Part shown: in pieces, positions 14,101-26,100 of the stretch
Layout of the letters: each line of letters begins with the position of its first letter
Numbering within the stretch: the stretch's first letter is position 1
Source: Cynocephalus volans
Taxonomy: Eukaryota > Chordata > Mammalia > Dermoptera > Cynocephalidae
Length of the DNA: 64,000 bases
Assembly: GCF_027409185.1 (NCBI RefSeq)
Contig: NC_084472.1
Coordinates: forward strand, 95,434,427 to 95,498,426
Direction: 5' to 3'
Program-made: the position numbers and the translations under genes
Notes under the pieces: model-generated
Databases searched by the model: none
What the model was told of the DNA's origin: nothing
Seen by the model: the letters and a program-made list of their open reading frames with translations, nothing else

Positions 14101-17100
14101 CTTTGATATGGATTAATTATTTAGTAATAAGTGCTCTATTATGGTTAAGTTAACTGAAAATATATAAAAGGTTATACTTAGGCAACAAAGAATATATAGT
14201 AATTCATCACAGTAGAAACTTCTTAATGTGGAAAATGGACACCCTAAGTTATAGAATACCCTTCACACCATGCCAATTAATTGCTTTCAAGCACAATATA
14301 CCAAGCTATACAAAATCTCAGGTAAAAATTAGATTGGGCATTTGTATCAGGTGAACCATTCTAACTCAATCTGGCTATTTATTGGACCACAGGTTCTTGC
14401 CATATGCTTGTGGTTTTTCTACTTTTGAAATGCTGCCAAGAACTGTTTCACTATCTACTGTATTTCTAAAGAGTAAGTGGATAAAATGGAAAGTACTAGG
14501 ATTAAAATGTTGTAGTTGCCATCATGCCTTGGTTTTATATGGCTCCCTTCTAAATTTCCCAATTAACACATCTCTCCCAACTCTGAGGTCAATCACCTGG
14601 TTTCAAGAAAAGAATAGTAAATTTTCAATACCAAAAAAAAAAAAAAAGTGAAAATTTTAACCTTTTTTGAACTACTGCAAAACTAAGATTAGTGAGTAAA
14701 GTCCTAAAAAATGGGAGTTTACTGGATATGAAACCTTGTTTTCCAAATCTCTAAAACTCAGAAGAATATTTTCCTTTAAAGTGCTTCTCTGTCCCTTTTT
14801 TGGCTCAGAAAACTCTACGTTGGCAGCACTGTCAAGAAGAAAACTGGGTCGTTGTTGGTCTCTTCTACTTAGCTCTACCTGGGCATTTGATGAGAGATAA
14901 AACTACTTTATTTATTTAGCTGAAGGTGTTTAAACTAGTTTCATTTAAAAATAGGTAATAGATGGCCCTTGGGGCCCAGTCGATTTGGGTTTGTATCTTG
15001 ACTATGCTATTTACTAACCATGTGTCTGTAATTTGCCGTAATTGGCAGGGCTGCTGTAAGGATTCAAAAAGCTCATCTATATCAAATTAACATAACACTT
15101 AGCACAGTTACATAACCATGCTTTAACTCATTCATTCAACTAGTATTTAATAAGGCCTCCTCTGTGCAGGCAGTATGCTAGACAATGAACATATGAAGAT
15201 GAATAAGGCATGGTTTCTATCTTCAAGTTAGGTGCCTTCTTACCTGGCCCAAACACTTGCCTTCTACCTAATGCAATCTGAGGTAATAACAACTCTTTCA
15301 CCTAAAGACTAATAATTGCATTAAAGGCCAAATAGGTACATATTTCAGCAATCATTTTATCCAACTTTTTCTCATTGTAACTTCTACTTCTGAAATGCTG
15401 CCAATAATTGTTTCACTATCTATTGTATTTCTAATGAGTAAGTGGATAAAATGGAGTAGTAGGATTGAAATATTGTAGTTGTCATCATACCTTGATTCTA
15501 TACGGCTCATAATTATATTTTAAACTTCTCATTTTTTTTCTTTAAAAGTAATAAGCAGACCAAATCCAGCCTTGAACTCTCTGGTTGCTGTAGTGTATCT
15601 GTTGCTGGAATTTGAAATATTTTAACTTGCTTCTGATGTAAATCTATCTCTAATGGTTTTCCACACATAATCCCTGGGTTTGTCATTTTTTTTTTTTTTT
15701 TTTTTGTAGCTGTCATTATCATTTTTCAGCCTATTTCCAGCTAAGACATTAGTGCTAATCAACAAAAACAATTACAGCACTAAGGATTATTATTCACCTA
15801 CTTATTGCATTTCTTTTATAGTTTCTTTCTTATAGCAATATAAATTAGTGATCTTTCAAAAATGCTTATTTTACTAAATTGTGCACTATTTTATAAATTA
15901 TAGTTATTTGCAATAAGTTCACTTGAAACAGCTTACTTCTAGTAATAACTAAGAAATAGAAAACAATAATGAAATTTTAAGTGCTATTACATGGAAAAAT
16001 AGGATACAGTTCTACTCACATATTAATGTTAATTGTCAGGTTGTTTACAGTGAATGGCAATCTGTATTCCACATCTTTCTGTATTTCAGCTATACTGTAA
16101 GAGAAAATTTGGGGAAAAAATTTACCCAAAGTCATAAAACAATTAATGTTAAAAGTAAATGTTGTGTTAGCATCTATTAAAACTACTTTTAATTTTAATC
16201 ACAGAATCTGGATAGCCAGCATAATTTGTATCTTGAGGAAAAAATTATCACAGTTAGAAAGGCTTATCAAATAAGGTGGGAATAATATTCTGAAATATCC
16301 AAGGGGGAGGAGAGGATGTTGAGGTAAAGAGTTAAGGAAAAATTCTTGTATTAATGCTAGATTGAAGGCCGGCCTCGTGGCTTACTCGGGAGAGTGCGGC
16401 GCTCCTGGCGCCAAGGCCGCGGGTTCGGATCCTATGTAGGGATGGCCGGTGCGCTCACTGTCTGGGCATGGTGCGGACCACACACCGTGACCAGGGTTGT
16501 GATCCCCTTACCGGTCAAAAAAAAAAAAATGCTAGATTGATTTACTATCACTTCATCCAATTTATCATCAGTAGAAGCAGTTGTGAGCCCTCTGGTTAAT
16601 ACAGGTCAGCAAGACATCTGGTTCTGATGAGAACTCTGCCACTAGCCAGCTATATAGACAACTGGGGGCAGTCTGGATCTCAACAGTTTAAGCTTAAAAG
16701 CCTCCTACACTCATAGGCTGCGGGCTGCTTTCCAAAAACAAATATTTCCTTTCTTCCTAAGTAAGAGAAGTCTGATTTTATTCTGGGTAGCAATGTTCTA
16801 GTCTTTCTTGTAGATGATTGTTGCTATAGACTTAAGTCCCAACCAATAAAATATACTATATAGAGAAGTTGTAGGGTAGAATTCCAGAAAAGCATCTTAA
16901 AGGGAAACAAAAATAGACAAAGGGAAACAAAACAGACAACTGGTATGAGCCCACTTTGTCCTTCCTACCTTCTTTGTACTTCCTGCTTGGATCTGATAGC
17001 TGGACTTCTAATAGCCATTTTGGACGATGAGTGACCCTGAGAATCATAGCCTGAACTAGGGATAGCTTTCTGACTATTATGTTTTTTGGCCTTCTGATAA

Positions 17101-20100
17101 AAACCTACTTTCTAGAATATTTAAAGGTTCAAAAGTGTTGGTATGGAGTTATGAAGAAATTGTAGTTGTAGATAAGCTTTCCCCTCTGACATACTTTGGA
17201 ATGGGGATGAATCAGCTAAGAAGAGACTCAAGTAGATACTCAATATTAGGCCTTTTACAATTTTTATGAAAGTTTCCCTTTGGGGATTAGGTTTGGACTG
17301 ATAAGCCTCCTGTGTTCAAATCCTGCATCTACACTTCATTTGCTGTGTTTTCATGAACAAATTACTCAACCTAAGTCTTTTCTCTCAAATGGGAAATGGG
17401 GATGTTAAAAGCATCTATCTACCTGAAAAAGTTGTTAGATTAAGAAAGATAATGCATGTAAAGCCGTTGGTATAGTACCAGGCAAATAAGTACTCAATAT
17501 ATGTTAGCTATTATGAAATAAGCATTTACAACATGCATCTAAGTTGGGCCCTATCTATATCTGTAGTATTAAAATTTTAACTCATTAGTTCTTCAGACAC
17601 TGCTTGGATTCAAATAAAACATTTTCATACAAATCATATTAAAGTGAATTTGATTAAAGCCCAATTCATCTTCCCCACATTTACATTCTTAACATTTGTT
17701 AAAATTTTTGACAAGTTTTCTTCAGAAATGAGGTGTCAAATATAACAGAAGGTAATACTTCTGATAAGAAGCTGAAGAGTCATTAACAAATTCCAAAACA
17801 AGTTAATCGTGACAATCTAGTAATGCATTTTGACTAGCTGCATTAGACAAAACAGCTGATACTTAATTGCTTTTACTTAATTAAAACAAGAATCATTCCC
17901 TGAATATTCATCACAAAAGTGATTTTGACTATTTTGCTATTTTCAATAACTTTTAAAAAACGTTCCAAAGTAATTCATTGTCACTGAAAAAATAACAGGA
18001 AAGAGAACATAAAAATCACTTAGGATCGCATATCACCAAAAAAATCACTGTTAACATATAGTGTATAACCTTTTAATCTTCTTCCTACATTCACAGCCTT
18101 ATTTAAAACAAAAATACAATTACTCTTTATATACAAGTTTGTAACTTGTTCTTTTCCTCCCTCAATAATTTGTGATTATCTTTCTAAAGGAGTAAATGTT
18201 ATTTTATAATATCATCTTTAATGGTTGCATAATGTTCTAGTATATGTATCTAGGTCATACTATTATTTAACCTATTCTCTAGTATTAGATATTTAGACTG
18301 TTTCCAGTTTCTATTATTATAAACGATGCTCTGATAAATGTTCTTATAACCATATATTTATGCTGACAGTGGTATTACTTTGGATGTAAATACACACACA
18401 CACACACACACACACATATATTTTAAAGTAATACTGTAAACACACCATAAGAGAAAATTTAAATGGTCCTGCATTAATAATTTTATTTTCTAGGTTATCT
18501 GAAAGAAAAGAATTACTATGGTTTTACCTCAGTGGTGCTGAATTGGTTTGGAGCCGAATAAAGCAAATAACTTTTAAAATCAGAATATATGATTAATGGG
18601 CATCCTCATTTCTTTTTTTTTTTTTGTCTTTTTTCGTGACCGGCACTCAGCCAGTGAATGCACCGGCCATTCCCATATAGGATCCGAACCCACGGCGGGA
18701 GCGTCACTGTGCTCCCAGCGCGGCACTCTCCCGAGTGCGCCACAGGCTCGTCCCCATCCTCATTTCTTTGATGGTCTCTAAAACTGTAAACAAATAGACC
18801 TTGAAATGCAATAGTTATAGTTAAGATTGCTTTTGAAGAATGAACAATCATTTATATGATTATGTAATCATATAGTAATCATAGTTTATATTTTGTGTAA
18901 TCCTGGATTTCATAAGTAAGATTCAGTTCAACTAACAGCAACCATATATCCAGCATCTTGCAAGGAAATGGAAATACAGAGCTGAATATAAGGTGGTCTT
19001 TGTTCTGAAGGAGCACACAGCATGATGAGAAAGTTGTGACTAAAAAAGATCAATTCAGATAATGACATCATGCATTTTCCACAGTGTTAGGTAACTCAAG
19101 TACTGTTAAAGGTGAACCTTGCAAATAAAGGATTGCAATGATTAGATAAAGAAAATAGAGAATAGACAACTTTCCTTTCCTATCTAAATCTCCATGAAAT
19201 ATCAAAACAGATTTTGAAAAAGCAAATCCACAACAGTGCTGAAAAGCAAATACTACCATATGCAGACAAGGAAAAAGAAAGTAAATACAGGAAGTAATCA
19301 CAACCCAAAATATAAGACCAATATAAAGTTAGAAGCAGTCTGAAGGTCCTCCAAGCCCTTGGACTAAGTCAATGCAAACCAAGAGTGGGGAGGGAGAATG
19401 TAGGCGGAGGAACATTTCTCCGGGTAATGAATGGGGTGACATGTGTGAAGCAGCAGGTAGGTCAGAGAACTCTCCTCTTTCCTCTTCTTGTTCAACTGGT
19501 AAACAACAGTACTATTTGCACTCAGACTAACACAGTGAGATAGTCTCTAAGGTAACAGAGCCTCAGGAAGTTATTAACCCCTAGGAAGCTACTGATTCCC
19601 AGGAAGCCTCCATTTCCAGAAGATAACTAACTACGAGCTCGCCCCATATAGGAACAAGTCTTTCTTTTTCTTTCATCATGAGCCAGGCTATGGTAAACAG
19701 AGTAAGTATCCACAAACTAGAGAATCTCAAATACAGAAAGGAGAACATCATAAAGGTTTCAATAAAACAAAACTGTGGGAACACAGGGGCCTGATTAGAA
19801 TAGGGAGTGCACAAAGGACAAAAGCCTTAAGTGCACAGGATCAGAACTATATGTGCTGAAAACAGCAAAAATGTTCTGATTGGATAGTAGGGAACACCGA
19901 GATCATTTTCTGTCCTGTTCACACACTCCATTCTGTACTTCTTTCGATACTAAGTTTGTTACAGTCAAGGTCTTGACATTATAATAAAAGACGAGACAAA
20001 CCCGAGCTTGGGGCTGCACCTACTCTCTCCTTTCTTGTGGGAGTTAGCTTGGTGTAGTCCCTCTGGGACTCTCATTGCTTTCACGAAGTTGGGCTCTGAG

Positions 20101-23100
20101 CAATCCCTGTATCTCCGTCACTGAGAGGATAGTGACACAAAGCCATGCAAAGCATGCACCAAACTCAACAAACCAAAAACCACAAAAACTCAGATAAGAA
20201 AGTTAATAGAGCAAAGAAAAGACTATAGATTTATGTAATTAATATCATTGGAGGAATAAAAGAAAAAGCACTTGCATATGTGCACACGTACACAGCTGAT
20301 ATGAAAATGAAAAATTAAGAAACTGGACATTTAAAATAAACAGCTCAAAGAAATGTTCAGTGTTGTGTGGAAAATGCTTCATACTATGTCTCTTGAAGAA
20401 TGTTGATGCACTTTATCATATTAAAGGCTTTGAGAAATTCTGAAGTAAACTGCTTGATTTTGTTTTCCAAATCTGTCTGACATGTACCACTTATTTCACA
20501 ATATTTTTTGAACAGTGTACCATATAACACATAGGATAATGACTGAGATGTGGAAAGAACTATTGGAACACAGAAGAAAGCACCTAACCTAGCGATAGTG
20601 GAGTTGTCTGGGAAAAAAAATAATACCTGAGCTATATATAAAAGTCAAGTAAGAGTTAACACCCAGGAAAGTGAAACATGGAAATAAAGTGGACATTCTA
20701 GATAGAGAAAACACTACTAGAAAAGCTTCGAATACAAAATAACATGGGGTCTCTATGAGACTCTATATCTTTTGTCATAAAAGAAACTTTATCTGTTGAC
20801 ATCTTCCCTTCAATCATATAACCATCTTCTGTGTCAGCTTGACATCAAGCTAAGGAGGCTGGACTTTTTTTTTTGGCAAGAGTTAGAAAACTATTGAAAG
20901 GAATGACATGGTCAAATTTGAATTTAAGAAAGATTACTTTGGCAGCCATGTGGAAGAAAAAATTGAGGGAATAAGCTGACGGCAGAATAACTAGAATCTA
21001 GTAGTAATGGTGGAAGACTAAATGGAATGGAAGATAACCCAGTTTTTGGCTTAGATGAGCAGACAGTAGGAACAGCTTGGAAGGAGTTCAAGTGGGGAAG
21101 AAGAACAGATGTGTCTGGATTCAAGTAGCAATGGAGAAATGATTATCTGTGTTGTAACTTTTTTAAAAGCAGTTATGGACTGATATTACTAAAGGGAAAA
21201 TTAACTGAAGACAGCACTTGAGCTGTTATGATCTATTTAGGAAAATTTTTCTTAAATGCTAACATCCTTTACAGTGTCATATACTCTGCGATTATACATT
21301 TAATCACTGGTTATAAATAGACTATAATGACTTAATGTGTCAAATTAAAATTCACTTGAGTATGGGATTTTTGATACACATAATTTTATATCTTACTACA
21401 GAGCTCAAAGTCCATTTATAGTGTCAAATGTTGACATTTTATAGATTTCTGCAGCATAAATAGGCTGAGGCATAGCAGATTCTTATACAATTTTTTATTG
21501 CAGCAAGTTAAGGAGATTTCCTTCTGGAAACAAATTTTTATCTCAAATAACCTACAGGAGCTAGGTATGGAGGGGATAGGGGCATAGGGAAAATCTTTGT
21601 ACCTTTTTAAAAATTTTGCTGTGAACCTAAAACTACTTGAAAAAATAAAGTATATTAAAAGAAAAATTGGAAATTTTGATATTTTAATGTGTAATCTCAA
21701 TTTTTAAATGTTGGCTATAAATATTTTTGGAAAAAAAATATAACATGGGACAAGTTAAAACATACACACATATCCTCTCATTACAAGTTTGTTGTGTTGT
21801 CCAGTTTGTGTGAGTCCTTATGTGCTGAGAGTGAAATCTATAGAAAGAAAAGTATAGAATTTAGGCTTACTCAGAAACCCATGAGTTGAGGGGAGAAAGT
21901 CATATAGCTGTGAGTAATGGGATAAGCTTAAGAGCTGTAGGAGGGGGGATCTATGCTGACTCTCCAGAGAAGTTATAAGGCTAAAAGTTCAGAAAGAATA
22001 ATGGAATCCAAGCACAATGCAAGTAAAAGGTAATAAAGAAGGATTATGATTTGTGTAACTTTGAATTCACACAGTTAAGTACAAATAATAATTACTACTC
22101 ACAACATAAATACAGGTGTTGTTTTAGAGATAAGGAAATAAAATAATAAAGAAGCTAATTAACTTTAGATACTATGAGAGAAGAGAAACCTGGATAGTTA
22201 GAATAGTCACTGTTAAGACCATCAGTTTTTTAGTATTTTCTGATTGTGGGTGCAGCAATGCAGGGAAATACTTAACAGCTTCACTTCTGAAGAGTCTTTA
22301 AATACTGGCATCACTAAGTGTATCACTTACTAAGTGGCATTAACAGTGAGGACTTATTTATCTTAAACAAGTAGTACAGAGGCAGGGAGGTTCCAGAGAT
22401 TGTTAATTTAGCAGCAAAAGCTTATCATGGGCATTCCATCTTTCTATTCTACCACATTCAGTAATCAGCCATATCTTTGTTCATTATCCGAGCAGTTCCA
22501 GATGTTCCACGTAACACAACAATATACAAAACAAAAGAGAGGCATTTCTTCCTCTCAGACATCTCGTTATTATTGAGAAAATGTTTCCAGCAGCTCCCCA
22601 CCAGACCTCCCCTCCAACTCTCATTGAGATTAGGTGAAGTGTCCTGCTTCTACAATAACTAGGGGTGGGGAAGAATAAGACCATCATCATTGGCATAAAC
22701 AATCCATTCACCTCTTGGGGTTGAAAGAGCCCAGGATCCACTAAGGGTATGGCTTTGCAGAGGTGAAATCCAAATAAAAATAGGTGCTCTCCCAAGAAGT
22801 CAGGGGAAATGAATTTGGGTGGGTATCTGGGAAAATAACACAAGCTAAATTCAGTTTCTCCTATTATACTCTCATGGCACACTTCTGTTACCAAATGTGT
22901 GGGATTTCTCCCCACCAGTAAGCAAACAATCACCAGCTGGGTGCCCTCCAATTCAATTCTGACACTATCTACCTGGACATAGCTTCAGATCCCACAGGTT
23001 GAGGGCTCAGTCCCCAAGTCTGTCCCCCATCCCACATACTGAGGATGGCAATCATGAGCTACAGGTTGTTTTACCTGTGCTTTCTGACTGACTGGATATA

Positions 23101-26100
23101 AATTGGGGTTCCCATACTCCCCTCTATGGGTTTGATTAATTTGCTGAGAAGCTCACAGATCTCAGGGAAACACTTACGTTTACCTGTTCATTATCAAGAA
23201 TATTACAAAGGATACAAATAAAGAGATGCATAGGGCAAGGTATGGGAGATGGGGTGTAGACCTTCCATGTTCTCCCCGGGCACGCCACTTTCCAGGAACT
23301 TCCACGTGTTCCGCCATCTGAAAGCTCCCCGAATCAAGTTCCCTTGGATTTTTATGGAAGCTTCATTACATAGGCATGATTGATTAAAACATTGGCAATT
23401 GGTGATCCACTTAAGCTTCAGTCCCTCTCCCCTCCCTGGAGGTTGAGGGGATTGGACTGAAAGTCTTGCCTTGGTCTTCAGGTGACCAGCCCCCATCCTG
23501 AAGCTACTCAGGGGCTGCCAACTGTCAGTCATCTTACTAGCATACAAAAAGGCAGCACTTTGGAGATGCTATGGACTTTAGGAGTTGCATGTCTCACATT
23601 ATCAAATGGAAAACCAATAGTGTCCAATAAAGTGAGCTTCTTCGGGAGGTAGAAGAAACAGCAGAATTAGTTCTACTTCTGCAAATAAAGTCAGGACTTC
23701 TGGTAAACTGAATACTGTGATAATTGTTACTCAGAAGACTGAATACATTACTTGAGCCCAGTCTACATAACTTTCAGTTTCCATTTTCATAGCACACTTA
23801 AACATGTTATTACTCTTTGGTTAAACACTTTTTTTGGTTCTATGACAGTTTCTCACTTTCCCTGTGTACCAGTGAGACTTAGATGAGGAAATATACATAA
23901 TATTCTCCTAACCTTTTGGAGAGACCTGGGGAAGATGAGGTAAGGTAACTAGGAGTTTACAACTGTTAGAGAAAAGGACATAAAGAGACCCTTTGTTGGA
24001 AGAGAATTTTCCTTAGAGTTTAAGCAGTTAAAAAAGATAAGAGTTGGAAGGGAGATGAGAGAATAGGGTGGGGAAAAATTACTCAGTAGGGGAGAAGAAA
24101 AAAAAGTCAGATACTTACACAGCCAGGAAAGCTCTATTGACCTTACATTTGGAAAAGGGATAGAATATGCAACATGAAGGAGATGAGCAGCAGGCAACAA
24201 GATGTTGATATTCATAATTTAGCAAGTTTTTGTATTATTTATAAAAAATAATTTAAAACATTCTTTCAACTTTTATAGAGCACACATTCAGAATAACCAA
24301 TCACAGTGTCTGTTTACATAAAAGTCTTTAAATATAAGTTATACTGCTAAGCTGGATAATCAAGCAACATATTGTCAGTGTTGGGGCTCAGAAAATGATA
24401 CTCCAAAGGCCGGTGCTTTGCACGCTGAGTACTTTGAACTAAAGGAGGCTGGAAAGCCTCAGAAGCAAAGTCTCTTTCAGACCTTTTCCTGCCCTCCTGT
24501 CTCCTACACCTTGTATTCCCTTGAAGCAGAATTCATAGGAAGAGGAATTCCTCTTCCCCAAGGTGGGTCATAGAAACTAGAGCCCTTCTCCCCCAGAGTA
24601 AGCCATAAAACCTAGAAAGGTCACTCTCCCTTTTCCCTTGAAGACCCTCATTCCAGAGGGGCCCTGCCCCATACCTGGGAGGAAGGAATGCTACACAGAG
24701 AGGCCAAATAGAATCTGAACAGACAGGCCTTGCTTGGTTCCCCCTCTCAGTCTATCACTATTAGATCATACCCTTTTCTCCAAACACATTTCTACACGGC
24801 TGTCCATCGAACCTAAGCATAAAAACAGACAGCCTTTCCCCGGTCTTTGGGTCTTCATTTCTGAAGGCTCCCAACTTTGATTAAATAAAGTTGTCATGCT
24901 TTTCTCTTGTTAACCTGTCTTTTGTAATAGGAGTGTTAGCCATGGCCCTTATGATGGGTGAGGAAGAATGAGGAACAGTTTTATACCTTTCCTACCCCTA
25001 TATCAGATACTGCACAGTTTATACCAGCTAGCTTAAAAATGGATGCCATAAAAAAAAAAAAAAAAAAAGGATGTCATTAGTTAAAACGGTGAACTTAACA
25101 AGAACAGACAGATGGCATTTCTTCTGGGATTGTACCATTCTTTGAAAAATGGAAGCTCATGACCTACGTAAACATCTCCAGAATTACCCAAAGATGATTT
25201 GTAAATATAAAATATTTCAATTAAATAGAAATTCAAGTATTTTCATAAAATAACATAAAGGAATCAAATACTTAAAGCTATATGTTCGTAACACAACAAA
25301 ATAGGAAGATAATGTCACATTTCCAATCATATGTCCATAATTTTTGACTCAAAAAATAACATATAAAATTGATCCTTTCTGCTTTCAGTTTAGGGTGTTT
25401 ACTGATCCTCTTAAGCCAATTCCATAACTATTTAGATTAACAATTCCTGCTTTAGAATCTCACTTTGTTTGAGAGGCCAAAAAAATAAATTTCAGATCAA
25501 TCACTTTTCTTGTTTACCAGCCTTAGCAGTGAGGGACTTTGGGGTACTTAAAAAATTCAACTCCAATCTTAAAGAAAAAAATTTGCCAGCACTGTGAATA
25601 TCTAACAGAATATACTAAAGGCTTAGAAGCAATTAATTCCAAAGGTGTCATTCTAAAAATTGTTTCTGCAAGAGCATAATTAGTACAGCATATAGTCTTC
25701 CAAGGTGACAACTTCTAAGGGGACTAACTTTTGTTATGTTTGTTAAAAATGAGTCACCTTATTTTATAAGCTTATCTTGTAAGAGTAGCTCTTACAGGTT
25801 AGTATACAGAACAAGATTTAGAATAAGATTGACTTGGAAGAGCTTTGTGAACTTAATTTTCCAAAATGAAAACTACCAGTAATAGCCTGCCAGTCTTTGC
25901 TGTTAAATATCACGAATTTTCACCTTTTGAAATTTCTGAACACGCAGGAAAATTGAGACAAAGAACTAAGAAAACCCTTAAGTTCAGTCAGCAACAGGCC
26001 TCATTTTAGCCCAACTAATTTTGCAGTAAATTTTTCTTTTAGCAAGGTATCTAATTTAAAACTATTCTAGACTATAATTTACTTGCTTAAAAAAATAACC

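Noticed and set aside
22484..22951. 155-codon open frame on minus
   Set aside because: It overlaps and continues an ERV LTR. The translation shows no retroviral or cellular domain, so it is treated as chance.
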